This document shows positions 1 through 9,525 of a stretch of 64,000 nucleotides of DNA, one piece after another (the first letter of the stretch is position 1; each line of letters begins with the position of its first letter). The translations under genes and the position numbers were made by a program. The notes beneath the pieces were generated by a model, which ran no database searches, was not told where the DNA came from, and saw nothing but the letters and a program-made list of their open reading frames with translations. The stretch comes from Methylotenera oryzisoli (lineage in GTDB: Bacteria; Pseudomonadota; Gammaproteobacteria; Burkholderiales; Methylophilaceae). The stretch is from NCBI RefSeq assembly GCF_004661485.1, contig NZ_PQVH01000012.1, positions 1-64,000 of the forward strand, read 5' to 3'.

Positions 1-44
1 GTGATTAAGAGTAGTCTGTGATTAACTGTTACGCTACGCCAAAC

Positions 45-728
45 CTACTGAACCAGCGTACCAAACACCTTTTTCAGCAAATTGCTTGCTTGCCCGACTG
101 GGTCTTTACGGATAGCGGCTTCTTCTTTCGCCATCATCAAATAAACGCCATCTAGTGTTTTTTGGGTGACATACTGTTCTAGGTTGGATTGTTCTTTTTT
201 AACCACCCCATACTTGCTGCCCATCTCTGCAAATTTATTATATTGCTGAGCAAGCTGCACGTTCTCTGTGGCTTTTTTCACAATTGGTAAGAACTTTTCA
301 GCCATCGGTGCTGAGGTGGTTTTTTTAAAATATTGTGTCGCAGCATCATCACCGCCAGCCAATATGGCTTTGGCATCCGCAACACTCATTTTTTTAACTG
401 AATCAACCAGCAAGGCTTTAGCTTCCGGGACGGCCGCTTCTGCTGCGCGATTCATTTTAAGCACCAGTTCGTCAGCCTGCTTACCCATACCAAACATGCG
501 CATGGCTTTTTCAGCTTTTTGCAATGTTTCTGGCAGCGGAATTTTAACTTCCTTGTTGCCGAAGAAGCCGTCTGTCGCACTCAGTTGGCCAACAGCCTTA
601 CCCGCAGCCTGAATCAGTGCCTCTTTTAGCCCACCGCTAGCTTCTGCATTGCTAAGGTCACTCACGCTTAAGGCATTGGCATGCGTCGCGAATAATATAA
701 AACTAAAAAGTGCCACTAGGTAGCGCAT
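45..728 (-). CDS. DUF4197 family secreted protein
   Basis: Protein of the DUF4197 family, which has no known function; its length fits the family. Counted from the chosen ATG, the first 19 residues (MRYLVALFSFILFATHANA) form a signal peptide, so the mature helical, Ala/Lys-rich protein should be periplasmic. Two in-frame ATGs compete. The one at 740 has GGGAT upstream, but that lies in a small hairpin (ATCCCA-GT-TGGGAT, 746-759). The one at 728 has GGAG six bases upstream and places the signal peptide at the very N terminus, so I prefer 728. It stands alone, 130 bases downstream of glycogen phosphorylase on the same strand, and the neighbours give no functional clue. Family assignment is from recognition of the sequence. 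Confidence 0.85.
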   Translation of the reverse strand: MRYLVALFSFILFATHANALSVSDLSNAEASGGLKEALIQAAGKAVGQLSATDGFFGNKEVKIPLPETLQKAEKAMRMFGMGKQADELVLKMNRAAEAAVPEAKALLVDSVKKMSVADAKAILAGGDDAATQYFKKTTSAPMAEKFLPIVKKATENVQLAQQYNKFAEMGSKYGVVKKEQSNLEQYVTQKTLDGVYLMMAKEEAAIRKDPVGQASNLLKKVFGTLVQ

Positions 729-857
729 AGACTTCTCCATTCATTATCCCAGTTGGGATTAAAAAATTAACCTTACAATTCTAATTGCATAGTATGACAA
801 TTAATTGATGTTAACAATACAACCCAATGAATGCCTATGCGCCAGCCTGCTAGCAAT

Positions 858-3389
858 TTATTTTTTGGCTTTAGCCTTTGTTTTAGTCTTGGCTTGCGGC
901 GTCACATGCCAAATTTCCTTGGCATAATCAGCAATTGCACGATCACTTGAAAACTTAGCCATATTCGCTACGTTTAAGATCGCCATACGCGTCCAGTCAT
1001 CTGGCTTTTGATATAGCTTACCTACGCGCTCCTGTGCTTCGATATAGCTAGCATAGTCTGCCAATAACAAGTATTGATCGTTATTGAGCAAATTATCCAC
1101 AATCACTTTATAACGGCCCGGCTCATCAATAGAGAAATAGCCATCTGCAATCATGTCCAGCACGTGCTTAAGCTCTGGGTTGCTATTGTAATAATCACGC
1201 GGTTGGTAACCACTTGCTTTCACTTCAGCTACTTGCGGGGTCGTTAAACCAAAGATGAAGATATTTTCATCGCCAACTTCTTCTTTAATTTCCACGTTAG
1301 CACCATCTAACGTACCGATAGTAAGTGCGCCATTCAAAGCCATTTTCATATTGCCAGTACCACTAGCCTCTGTACCTGCAGTAGAAATCTGCTCAGAAAG
1401 ATCACTCCCTGGGAATAAAATCTCAGCAGCTGAAACTTCGTAATTTGGGTAGAACACTACCTTCAGCTTATCGCCTACCGCAATGTCTTCATTCACAATG
1501 GTGGCAACATCATTAATCAAACGAATAATATGCTTTGCCATCCAGTAACCAGGCGCAGCCTTACCGCCAAAAATAATGGTACGTGGCGTAATATCTTTAT
1601 CACCACGACGAATACGGTTATAAAGGGTAATCACGTGCAGCACGTTAAGTAGCTGACGTTTGTATTCATGAATACGCTTAATCTGTACATCAAACAAGCT
1701 ATGTACATTTAATTTAACTCCGGTCTTCGCCTCAATTTTTGCAGCTAACCTTTGTTTGTTGGCAAGCTTCACTTGCGCAAATGCTTTTCTAAAGTCAGGG
1801 TCATCCGCCAGTGGCGTGATTTTTTTAATTTGCGTCAGATCTTTCTTAAAGCCAGAGCCAATCGCCGCCTCGATTAAGGCCGTTAAACCAGGGTTTGCCT
1901 GATTTAACCAGCGACGTGGGGTAATACCATTGGTCACATTCGTCAGTTTGCCTGGGAAAATGCGGTCAAAGTCAGCGAACAGCGTGCTTTTTAGCAACTC
2001 ACTATGCAGGGCGGCTACGCCGTTGACGGTGTGACTGCCAACCACAGCCAAATGCGCCATACGTACGCGGCGACCGTGATCTTCATCAATAATTGATACA
2101 CGTCTTAACAACTCAGCATCACCTGGGAAGTGGTGGTTAACCATGTGTAAGAACTCATGATTAATTTGATAAATAATTTCCAAATGACGTGGCAGCAAAC
2201 GGCCAAAAAGGTCCACGGTCCAAGTCTCTAGCGCTTCTGGCATTAAAGTATGGTTAGTGTAAGCGAAAATCTTAACAACCAGTTCCCAAGCAAAAGCCCA
2301 AGGTAATTGATGTACATCTACCAATTGATACATCATTTCTGCCACCCCTACAGACGGGTGTGTATCATTGAGCTGAATCGCTATTTTTTCTGGCAGAATT
2401 TTCCAGTCATCTTGTGTTTTGATCTCATGTGTACTTAAGAAGCGACGCAAAATATCTTGAATAGAAGCAGAAACAAAGAAATACTGCTGTTTTAAGCGCA
2501 GCTCTTTACCCAGCACTGATGTGTCATTTGGGTAAAGTACTTTTGAAATATTCTCGGTCGCATTACGCTCTTCTACCGCTTTTTCGTAATTCCCGTCATT
2601 GAAATGCCTTAAATCAAACTCACGCGCGGCTTTAGCTGACCATAAACGCAAATTATTGACAGTATCTGTACCATAGCCAGGCACCGGCACATCGTAAGCC
2701 ATCGCAATTACATGCTCAGCATCCACCCAGTGCTGAACCTCCTCACCCTGATCGTTCGGATACTTAACCACATGCCCGTGAAACTTGATGTTATAAGTGG
2801 CTTCAGGACGTTGGAACTCCCAAATATTGCCATAGCGCAGCCAATTATCTGGGTTTTCCACCTGCTGACCATTTTCGATGGATTGCCTAAACATCCCGTA
2901 TTCATAACGAATGCCGTATCCAGCTGCTGGAATGTCCATTGTCGCCATTGAGTCAAGAAAACACGCAGCCAAACGGCCTAAACCGCCGTTACCTAGCGCA
3001 GCGTCTGTCTCAAACTCTACCGCATTCTCCAAATCACGGCCCAATGCAGCCATCCCGTCTTTAAGCTCTTCATTAATGCCCAAATTTAGTGCGGCATTGC
3101 TCAGCATGCGCCCAATCAAAAATTCTAATGACAAATAGTAAACTCGCTTAGGGTCATCGCGATAATAAGACTCCGCCGTCTGAACCCAACGCTCTACGAC
3201 ATGATCACGCACGCTATAACTAGCGGCGTCATACCAGTCACGGGGCGTCGCAGCCTCACTGGTCTTGAAGCTAGAGAATATCAAATGATTTTTCAAAGCC
3301 TGCTGAATTGGCCCGAGTTTAGGGATTGCAATCGACTTAGCTTTGACTGTTTTCTTAGGTTTAGCTTTAGTTTCGGCTGGAGTTTTCAT
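858..3389 (-). CDS. glgP: glycogen/alpha-glucan phosphorylase
   Basis: Phosphorolytic cleavage of alpha-1,4-glucan to glucose-1-phosphate, a cytosolic PLP enzyme of glycogen breakdown. At 843 residues it has the usual length. The pyridoxal-phosphate lysine motif EASGTGNMKMALNG is intact, with the Schiff-base lysine at residue 682. Other family blocks are visible, such as YLSLEFLIGR, GNGGLGRLAACF and AIQLNDTHPS. Both termini carry Lys/Ala-rich tails (KAKPKKTVKAK at the start, KTKTKAKAKK at the end) that are not part of the catalytic fold. No other glycogen gene (glgA, glgB, glgC) is in the window, so it appears as an orphan here. Transcribed separately from htpG, which has a terminator between them. 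Confidence 0.97.
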   Translation of the reverse strand: MKTPAETKAKPKKTVKAKSIAIPKLGPIQQALKNHLIFSSFKTSEAATPRDWYDAASYSVRDHVVERWVQTAESYYRDDPKRVYYLSLEFLIGRMLSNAALNLGINEELKDGMAALGRDLENAVEFETDAALGNGGLGRLAACFLDSMATMDIPAAGYGIRYEYGMFRQSIENGQQVENPDNWLRYGNIWEFQRPEATYNIKFHGHVVKYPNDQGEEVQHWVDAEHVIAMAYDVPVPGYGTDTVNNLRLWSAKAAREFDLRHFNDGNYEKAVEERNATENISKVLYPNDTSVLGKELRLKQQYFFVSASIQDILRRFLSTHEIKTQDDWKILPEKIAIQLNDTHPSVGVAEMMYQLVDVHQLPWAFAWELVVKIFAYTNHTLMPEALETWTVDLFGRLLPRHLEIIYQINHEFLHMVNHHFPGDAELLRRVSIIDEDHGRRVRMAHLAVVGSHTVNGVAALHSELLKSTLFADFDRIFPGKLTNVTNGITPRRWLNQANPGLTALIEAAIGSGFKKDLTQIKKITPLADDPDFRKAFAQVKLANKQRLAAKIEAKTGVKLNVHSLFDVQIKRIHEYKRQLLNVLHVITLYNRIRRGDKDITPRTIIFGGKAAPGYWMAKHIIRLINDVATIVNEDIAVGDKLKVVFYPNYEVSAAEILFPGSDLSEQISTAGTEASGTGNMKMALNGALTIGTLDGANVEIKEEVGDENIFIFGLTTPQVAEVKASGYQPRDYYNSNPELKHVLDMIADGYFSIDEPGRYKVIVDNLLNNDQYLLLADYASYIEAQERVGKLYQKPDDWTRMAILNVANMAKFSSDRAIADYAKEIWHVTPQAKTKTKAKAKK

Positions 3390-3499
3390 TTTAGATAATC
3401 TTAAATTATTGAATGGTATTGTTATTTTAGCAAAAATTGAGCCAGCTTTATGACCGTTCTTTGAAAGTTACGCTGTGCATAGCAGTTTAGAACAGCAAT

Positions 3500-3535
3500 A
3501 AAAAAACCGCCGAGCTTACGCAGGGCGGTTTTCTA
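3500..3535 (-). terminator. intrinsic terminator downstream of htpG
   Basis: AAAACCGCC (3503-3511) pairs with GGCGGTTTT (3524-3532) around a 12-base loop. Read on the minus strand the stem runs into seven T residues, a classical Rho-independent terminator 20 bases after the htpG stop. It separates htpG from glgP. Confidence 0.85.
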
Positions 3536-3550
3536 TTTAACAACAATAAG

Positions 3551-5452
3551 TTAGCTAATTAAGCTATTCATGCGCTTAACAAAACTAGCTGGGTCTTCCA
3601 AAGTACCGCCTTCTGCCAACAGTGCCTGATCAAACAGCACATGCGTTAAATCGGCAAACACTGTCTCTGCAGACTCAGCTTCCAGACGTTTTACCAATTT
3701 GTGACTAGGGTTAATTTCTAAAATTGGCTTACTTTCTGGCGCATTTTGACCAGCCGCTTTCAAAATACGTGCTAAGTTGCCAGACAAATCTTGCGCATCG
3801 CTCACCAAGCATGCAGGAGAGTCTGTTAGGCGATGGGTCACGCGCACGTCTTTTACCTGGCTACCCAATGTTTGCTTGATTTTCTCAACCAAGGTTTTTG
3901 ATTCTTCTTCGATTTTCTTCTGAATCTCTTTCTCAGTTTCAGATTCAAGCTTACCTAAGTCCAAATCGCCCTTAGCGATAGATTGTAGTTTTTTACCTTC
4001 AAACTCTGTCAGGCTACCGAGCAACCACTCATCCACGCGGTCGCTCATCAACAACACTTCAATACCTTTTTTACGGAAAATCTCCAAGTGCGGGCTGTGT
4101 TGCGCGGCTGCAAAGCTGTCGGCAGTAATGTAATAAATCACATCCTGCTCAGCTTGCATGCGTGCAATATAGTCTTTAAATGACACATCTTGCACATCAG
4201 TATCAGCTTTAGTTGACGCAAAACGCAATAAGCCAGCAATCTTCTCTTTATTCGCAAAGTCCTCGCCTGGGCCTTCTTTAAGTACACGGCCAAACTCTTG
4301 ATAGAACTTAGCGTAATCTTCAGGCTTGTTTTCAGCCATGTCTTCTAATAAACCCAGCACTTTCTTCACAGAACCAGCTTTAATTGCATCGACATCACGG
4401 CTTGATTGTAAAATTTCGCGCGATACATTCAACGGTAAATCAGAAGTATCAATCACGCCACGTACAAAACGCAGATATTGAGGCATCAACTTCTCAGCGT
4501 CTTCCATAATAAACACGCGTTTAACGTATAGTTTAATGCCATGACGACGGTCTCGATCATACAAGTCAAACGGGGCTTTACTAGGCACGTACAATAAAGA
4601 AATATACTCTTGCTTACCCTCTACACGGCTATGCGTGTAGGCGAGCGGATTTTCAAAATCATGTGACACATGTTTATAAAACTCTTGGTACTCTTCTTCC
4701 GTAATGTCGTTTTTACTACGTGCCCATAATGCAGATGCCCTGTTTACGGTTTCATCTTCATCGGTTGCCACCTCAGCACCATCTTTCCATTCAGATTTCT
4801 TCATCACGATTGGCAACGTGATATGGTCTGAATATTTGCGGATGATGGTTTTAAGTTTCCAGTCACTTAAGAACTCATCTTCACCTTCACGTAAATGCAG
4901 CGTAATTTCCGTGCCACGGCTAGCTTTATCTGCGGCTTCAATCGTAAAGTCACCCTCACCTGCTGACTCCCAGCGCACAGCTTCAGTTGCACCGGCACGG
5001 CGTGTAGTCAGGGTTACTTTGTCTGCAATGATAAATGCTGAGTAAAAGCCCACACCGAACTGACCGATTAAATTGGCATCTTTAGCCTGATCACCAGTTA
5101 AGGCGTTAAAAAACTCTTTAGTACCAGATTTAGCAATAGTACCGATGTTTGCAATCACCTCATCGCGGCTCATGCCGATGCCATTATCGGCAATGGTGAG
5201 GGTACGTGCTTCTTTATCAAAAGCAATGCGAATTTTTAACTCGCTGTCATTTTCATAAAGTGCGCCGTTTGCTAACGCTTCAAAACGTAATTTATCTGCC
5301 GCATCAGATGCATTTGAAATCAGCTCACGCAACACAATTTCTTTGTTGCTGTATAAAGAGTGAATCATCAACTGCAAGAGTTGTTTCACCTCAGCCTGAA
5401 AGGCCATTGACTCTTTTGGATGAATTTCTTGTTGTGCTGTCGCAGTGGACAT
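3551..5452 (-). CDS. htpG: molecular chaperone HtpG (Hsp90)
   Basis: ATP-dependent Hsp90-family chaperone, 633 residues, cytosolic. The N-terminal GHKL ATPase motifs are all present: [25 protein letters not shown] and [11 protein letters not shown]. They are followed by the middle domain (IEEEY...[20 protein letters not shown]) and the C-terminal dimerisation domain. The start ATG at 5452 has AGGAG about ten bases upstream. A sigma-32-type promoter lies at 5493-5520, so heat induction is expected. Divergent from ppx, closed by a strong terminator. Confidence 0.98.
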   Translation of the reverse strand: MSTATAQQEIHPKESMAFQAEVKQLLQLMIHSLYSNKEIVLRELISNASDAADKLRFEALANGALYENDSELKIRIAFDKEARTLTIADNGIGMSRDEVIANIGTIAKSGTKEFFNALTGDQAKDANLIGQFGVGFYSAFIIADKVTLTTRRAGATEAVRWESAGEGDFTIEAADKASRGTEITLHLREGEDEFLSDWKLKTIIRKYSDHITLPIVMKKSEWKDGAEVATDEDETVNRASALWARSKNDITEEEYQEFYKHVSHDFENPLAYTHSRVEGKQEYISLLYVPSKAPFDLYDRDRRHGIKLYVKRVFIMEDAEKLMPQYLRFVRGVIDTSDLPLNVSREILQSSRDVDAIKAGSVKKVLGLLEDMAENKPEDYAKFYQEFGRVLKEGPGEDFANKEKIAGLLRFASTKADTDVQDVSFKDYIARMQAEQDVIYYITADSFAAAQHSPHLEIFRKKGIEVLLMSDRVDEWLLGSLTEFEGKKLQSIAKGDLDLGKLESETEKEIQKKIEEESKTLVEKIKQTLGSQVKDVRVTHRLTDSPACLVSDAQDLSGNLARILKAAGQNAPESKPILEINPSHKLVKRLEAESAETVFADLTHVLFDQALLAEGGTLEDPASFVKRMNSLIS

Positions 5453-5492
5453 AAATTAAGCTCCTAAAGTTAAGAATAAAACAATAGTAGCT

Positions 5493-5520
5493 ATGTGGGG
5501 ATTAGCCTTAGATTTTCAAG
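5493..5520 (-). promoter_or_regulatory. sigma-32 heat-shock promoter of htpG
   Basis: On the minus strand CTTGAAA (5520-5514) is followed after 13 bases by CCCCACAT (5500-5493). The sigma-32 consensus is CTTGAAA-N11-16-CCCCAT-T. Predicted transcript start is near 5487, about 35 bases before the htpG ATG. Position and family fit well. Confidence 0.8.
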
Positions 5521-5564
5521 CGATAAGCCTAACGACTTGGTTAAATTATTATTCAAAACAGCCA

Positions 5565-5590
5565 ATGTCATGAAACTTTCAAACTATAAT
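5565..5590 (+). promoter_or_regulatory. possible Pho-box-like element and -10 upstream of ppx
   Basis: ATGTCAT-GAAA-CTTTCAA (5565-5582) resembles two Pho-box repeats (CTGTCAT-N4-CTGTCAC); the second repeat matches at 5 of 7 positions. A TATAAT sits at 5585-5590. The gap between box and -10 is only a few bases, while PhoB-activated promoters usually have about 11, so the arrangement is not canonical. Tentative. Confidence 0.3.
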
Positions 5591-5649
5591 CACAAAATAA
5601 ACAGTATTATTGTTTCACATAAAACTCGCTCAAAAAAACTGCATCCCTT

Positions 5650-7173
5650 ATGAACAATCAATCAAATAGCTCCCCCGCAGATAAAGCCCTGCTAGCGGCA
5701 ATTGACCTTGGCTCCAATAGCTTCAGGCTTGAAATTGGCCGACTAGATAGCGGCCATATTGAGCGTGTAGAGTACATCAAGGAAGCTGTCAGACAAGGTG
5801 GCGATTTAGATGAAGACCGCAATCTAACTACCGAGGCGATAGAGCGTGGTATTCGTTGCTTATCTAGGTTTGGTGAACGCTTACAAGGTTTTGACGCGGC
5901 TCACGTGCGTGCCGTTGCAACACAAACCTTGCGTGAGGCCAACAATCGCGACTACTTCCTAAAGCTCGCAAAAAAGGCGCTTGGCTTTGAAGTAGAGGTG
6001 ATTTCTGGCGTGGAAGAAGCTCGCCTGATCTATCAAGGGGTGAGCAGATTTTTGCCGCAATCAGATGAAAAAAGATTAGTGATAGACATCGGCGGACGCT
6101 CAACCGAGTTCATCCTTGGTCGTGGCTTTGAGTCAACCCAAACCGCATCTCTGCACGTGGGCTCTGTAGCGTGGGCACTTAAGCATTTTGCAAATGGCGA
6201 GTTTACTGAAAAAGCATTTACCCGCGCTGAAATTTCGGCTGAGTCTATCTTTGAAACCCTAGGCAATCACTTTAACAGCACACACTGGGATGTGGCTTAC
6301 GGCGCTTCTGGTACGGTGGGGGCAGTAGCAGACGTTCTGGTGCAATATGGCAAACCAGCAGATGCTGTCAGCAAAGAAAGTTTATATTGGCTAAAAGAAG
6401 AGCTGCTCAAAGCAAGGTACGTAGATAAGCTGCGCTTGAATGGCTTAAAAGAAGACCGCAAACCAGTCATTGCTGGCGGCCTTTCTGTACTAATTGCTGT
6501 TTTTGAGTTTCTTAACATAGACACCTTAAACGTGGCGAAAGGTGCGTTAAGACATGGCCTGCTGTACGACATGCTGGCGCGTGAGAACGATATGCTGGAT
6601 CTTCGCAATTCATCGATTCAGCGTTTAGCGCGCAAATTTGACGTAGACGAAACGCATGCTAATACAGTTGCCGAAGTTGCCGAGAAGTTATTTGAAAAGA
6701 TAAGCGATAGCACTACTTTTGCAGACGGCGAATACTTTAAACACGCACGTAAATTACGCTGGGCTGCACAACTGCATGAAATTGGCGGCATTATCTCACC
6801 GGTAGATGCTCACCTGCATGGTGCGTACATCCTAGACCATACCGAGCCTGTGGGCTTTTCGCAAAGTGAACTGCATTGCTTAAGCTTAATCATCTTAGGT
6901 CATCGCGGTAAGTTAAAGCGACTGGAGGCTGACTTCTCAGACCGCGTGCTAGTGATGCAATTAATTTGTATGCGACTAGCTGTTATCTTATGTCATGCAC
7001 GACAAATGCCAAACTTACGCGGCATACAATTGGCGTTAAATAATAATGGCTTTAAGCTCTCTCTACCAAAATCATGGGCAAGCAAGTATCCACAATCTCA
7101 CTACCTGCTGGATGAAGAGACACTTGCATGGCAGAAAATAAACTGGCATTTTGAGCTAGTAAATACTATATAA
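5650..7173 (+). CDS. ppx: exopolyphosphatase (Ppx/GppA family)
   Basis: Processive hydrolysis of terminal phosphates from polyphosphate; a GppA-like pppGpp phosphatase role cannot be excluded. The actin-like ATPase fold is signalled by AIDLGSNSFRLEIGR near residues 17-31 and by VIDIGGRSTEFILG further in. The C-terminal half carries an HD-like domain (AAQLHEIGGIISP, ILGHRGKLKRL). 507 residues is the usual long-form Ppx length. No clear Shine-Dalgarno precedes the ATG at 5650. It is divergent from htpG. Polyphosphate kinase and SixA lie 3-5 kb away on the opposite strand, so both arms of polyphosphate turnover are in this neighbourhood. Confidence 0.93.
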   Translation: MNNQSNSSPADKALLAAIDLGSNSFRLEIGRLDSGHIERVEYIKEAVRQGGDLDEDRNLTTEAIERGIRCLSRFGERLQGFDAAHVRAVATQTLREANNRDYFLKLAKKALGFEVEVISGVEEARLIYQGVSRFLPQSDEKRLVIDIGGRSTEFILGRGFESTQTASLHVGSVAWALKHFANGEFTEKAFTRAEISAESIFETLGNHFNSTHWDVAYGASGTVGAVADVLVQYGKPADAVSKESLYWLKEELLKARYVDKLRLNGLKEDRKPVIAGGLSVLIAVFEFLNIDTLNVAKGALRHGLLYDMLARENDMLDLRNSSIQRLARKFDVDETHANTVAEVAEKLFEKISDSTTFADGEYFKHARKLRWAAQLHEIGGIISPVDAHLHGAYILDHTEPVGFSQSELHCLSLIILGHRGKLKRLEADFSDRVLVMQLICMRLAVILCHARQMPNLRGIQLALNNNGFKLSLPKSWASKYPQSHYLLDEETLAWQKINWHFELVNTI

Positions 7174-7200
7174 AACTGTCACAAAAAATTCATTTGCGTT

Positions 7201-7240
7201 CCAAAATAAACGGTATAAACTGTTTATATCGTTTATTTGG
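7201..7240 (+). repeat. long palindrome overlapping the 5' region of the H1-like gene
   Basis: CCAAAATAAACGGTATAAAC (7201-7220) is mirrored, after a single T, by GTTTATATCGTTTATTTGG (7222-7240), with one mismatch and one extra A. The right arm ends at the Shine-Dalgarno (GGAG, 7239-7242) of the gene starting at 7250. There is effectively no loop and the sequence is A/T-rich, which argues for a dimeric-protein operator rather than an RNA terminator. Confidence 0.6.
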
Positions 7241-7249
7241 AGTGTAACC

Positions 7250-7744
7250 ATGTCAAAAATCAATTCAATTCAGGCTGAAGCGTTAAAATCAACAGCTGAA
7301 AAAGTAACAAGCACAGAAACAAACAAACCTGCTGCCAAAGTAGCACCGGTGAGCAAACCGGCTGTAAAACAAGCCGCAGCGAAAGTTGTAGCTGCTAAAC
7401 CTGCCGCAGCAAAAATAACAGCCGCTAAACCGGCAGCTAAAGCGACTGTAAAAACCAGCGTAACCAGCACCAAAAAAACTGAAAAAACCGCTGAAAAAAC
7501 CAAAGTGTTAAAAGAAAAAACGCCAAAACTAAAAATGGAGCGTGATAGCTTCACAATGCCTAAAACTGAGTACGCGCAATTTGCGGTGCTTAAAGAGCGC
7601 CTCACTAAATTGGGTCAGCCAGCTAAAAAGAGTGAGTTACTACGCGCAGGCATTATGCAGTTAAGTGCCATGACAGACGCCGCATTAAAAGCAGCGATGA
7701 GTAAAGTGCCTGCCATTAAAACTGGCAGACCTAAAAAGAAATAA
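7250..7744 (+). CDS. Lys/Ala-rich histone H1-like protein
   Basis: Basic protein of 164 residues with two parts. Residues about 20-95 are low-complexity Lys/Ala/Pro/Thr repeats of the form AAKPAA, like the tails of histone H1-like bacterial proteins. Residues about 97-164 form a conserved-looking globular module (ERDSFTMPKTEYAQF, KKSELLRAGIMQLSAM) ending in KTGRPKKK. A nucleic-acid-binding, nucleoid-associated role is inferred from composition and the GRPKKK AT-hook-like end; a polyanion such as polyphosphate could equally be the ligand. GGAG lies seven bases upstream of the ATG. The promoter region carries a long palindrome, so autoregulation is possible. It follows ppx by 76 bases on the same strand. 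I know no characterised member. Confidence 0.7.
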   Translation: MSKINSIQAEALKSTAEKVTSTETNKPAAKVAPVSKPAVKQAAAKVVAAKPAAAKITAAKPAAKATVKTSVTSTKKTEKTAEKTKVLKEKTPKLKMERDSFTMPKTEYAQFAVLKERLTKLGQPAKKSELLRAGIMQLSAMTDAALKAAMSKVPAIKTGRPKKK

Positions 7745-7912
7745 ACGCATACTGAAGGTTGTTTCGCGTCACTGCTGGTGAGAGTAAGGCGCTGGCCATG
7801 ACGCGATACATCAAAGCGATGCGTTAATGATCTACTTCTATAGAACAAGCACTACCATAGTGATGCGCTCTAGAGTTGAAGGCACTCCACAGCGCTGACA
7901 ACACGTATACTG

Positions 7913-7945
7913 AAAAACCACACTGACCAGTTAGTGTGGTTTTTT
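7913..7945. terminator. bidirectional terminator between convergent genes
   Basis: AAAAACCACACT (7913-7924) pairs with AGTGTGGTTTTT (7933-7944), loop of eight bases, with T runs on both strands. It can end the H1-like transcript on the plus strand and the peptidase transcript on the minus strand. The stop and last codon of the peptidase gene lie inside the stem. Confidence 0.85.
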
Positions 7946-8878
7946 GGCCTTATAAGCGTTAACTTCATCCACTGTTTTCATGACCTCAGCACGGAGTACC
8001 GGGTCTGACTGTGCGAGCTGCAAAGCTTTTTCGGCCGCCTCTTTGGCTGCTACAGGCTCACCTTGAAGCAATAACACACTTGCCAAATTATTATAGGCAG
8101 CGGCAGCGTTGGGATAGGCAATCGTCGCATTACGGAAAGCATTAATCGCATGAGAATAATGACCTAAGGCGTAAGCACTATTCCCTAAGCCCATCAGCAA
8201 TACCAAATGATTAGGCCAGCGTTTAGCGGCCACATCATATGCCAAATAGACATCTGCCTTATTTGCATTGCTCTCAAAAGCCACTATCGCTTTTGCAACC
8301 GCATCCGGATCATCCGCTTTAGGTAAGCTGCCTGGCTTTAATGCCACAAACGCCCAATATCCACTGCGTGCCCAAGTGCGCTGAAATGCGCTCAAGCTCA
8401 TTTCAAAGCGTTCGAAAGTACCCGAGCGCAACCAAACTAGCTCACGGTCAAGACTGTATCCAACGACTACGGCGTAATGCCAAGAGGGCACCCAAGATAA
8501 GCCTAGATTCTGCATCACCACCACCACATTGCCGGCTGCAACCTCTTCCAGCACCGCATCAAGCTTAGGCGCCAACTTTACCGACAAAGCCCCATGCCTA
8601 CGTGCGGCAGCTAGCATTTCAATCTGCAAACTACCCTTGCGAGCTGGAATGTAAACCTCTGGTACCAGCTGATCTGGTGTCACGCGAATATCAACGGCAT
8701 TGAGCGCAGTTGCTAATGCGGCCGGCCCACAGTGATATTGCGATTGAGGAAAGAACGGGGTCTGGGTCAGCTCATGCTGCCTAGGAAGTGATGGGTTTTG
8801 TACTGCCTCACGCACACCTGTTGCAGCACAGGCATTGAGTAATAAACAAAAAGCCAGCATGATTAACTTACGAAACAT
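7931..8878 (-). CDS. C39-like cysteine peptidase lipoprotein with TPR (PA2778 family)
   Basis: Predicted lipoprotein with a papain-like C39-type peptidase domain followed by TPR repeats, matching the PA2778 family of uncharacterised proteins. Counting from the ATG at 8878, the lipobox LLNAC puts the lipidated cysteine at residue 17. The catalytic cysteine is C50 in QYHCGPAALATAL and the histidine is H134 in SWHYAVVVGY. Residues about 200-300 contain TPR-like helices (YLAYDVAAKRWPNHL, AAAAYNNLASVLLLQG). An upstream TTG at 8899 is also in frame, but the ATG puts a short, typical lipoprotein signal at the N terminus. The PA2779-type gene ends upstream of 8923 and is probably co-transcribed. C39 peptidases usually cut after double-glycine leaders; no exporter is present here, so the substrate is unknown. 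Confidence 0.85.
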   Translation of the reverse strand: MFRKLIMLAFCLLLNACAATGVREAVQNPSLPRQHELTQTPFFPQSQYHCGPAALATALNAVDIRVTPDQLVPEVYIPARKGSLQIEMLAAARRHGALSVKLAPKLDAVLEEVAAGNVVVVMQNLGLSWVPSWHYAVVVGYSLDRELVWLRSGTFERFEMSLSAFQRTWARSGYWAFVALKPGSLPKADDPDAVAKAIVAFESNANKADVYLAYDVAAKRWPNHLVLLMGLGNSAYALGHYSHAINAFRNATIAYPNAAAAYNNLASVLLLQGEPVAAKEAAEKALQLAQSDPVLRAEVMKTVDEVNAYKAKKPH

Positions 8879-8922
8879 GCTGGCTTCTCGCTGTAACAAA
8901 ACCTGACTAAGCTAATACACGA

Positions 8923-9321
8923 TTAGCGAATAGAACGTGTAAATGGATACACTTTAGTAAAACCAAGGATATCAGTAAGCAAGAGCACTAAGAACACTAA
9001 AATAATAGCGCCAATAATACCGCTACCAGCTGGTGCATTTTCGATCTGTGTCGCCATCGTGCTTGCTTCTTCATCAGTGAGCGAAGCAACACGACTGCGT
9101 GCTTGTGCTGGGTCAATCCCATGTTCAATTAACGCAGCTTGTACATCCTGACGAGACAAGGCAGTGATGATGCGCGCACGGTCTTGGTCAGCTGCGCCTG
9201 AGAAAACACTCTCCGCAACTTGCGCCGAGCTAATCATAGCCGCCTGCACTGTCTGCACAGAGCCTGTAAATAAAATTGAAGCTGCAAGAAATGCACTGAA
9301 AAAACGTTTAACAAAAATCAT
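8923..9321 (-). CDS. PA2779 family membrane protein
   Basis: Small protein of 132 residues with an N-terminal signal (cleavage likely near VQAA, residue 28), a predicted helical middle (residues 30-95) and one C-terminal membrane segment, IIGAIILVFLVLLLTDILGF. It ends with the basic tail FTRSIR. Recognised as the PA2779 family, whose gene is habitually next to the PA2778-type peptidase, as here (44 bases to that ATG). Function unknown. AGSG just before the membrane segment is a small-residue site that a C39-like peptidase could cut, but that is only a guess. Confidence 0.8.
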   Translation of the reverse strand: MIFVKRFFSAFLAASILFTGSVQTVQAAMISSAQVAESVFSGAADQDRARIITALSRQDVQAALIEHGIDPAQARSRVASLTDEEASTMATQIENAPAGSGIIGAIILVFLVLLLTDILGFTKVYPFTRSIR

Positions 9322-9525
9322 GGCAAGTACCCCTTATCATTAAAATTGAGTCTAAAAGATGGCTTCACCTGCACAGCCCACAAGAACTAACGACTACAGA
9401 CTGTCGATTAAGGCAACCACGTACGAGTATTAAATATGCCTACAGAATCAAAATAGCACAGTTAAATAATTGTGTATAGCCATATGCATGACGAACAGCT
9501 TAGAGAGATACAGTATTTGACTTAA

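Noticed and set aside
7765-7805. CGCGTCA/TGACGCG inverted repeat downstream of the H1-like gene
   Set aside because: Seven-base arms with a 27-base loop and no T run; the real terminator is at 7913-7945.
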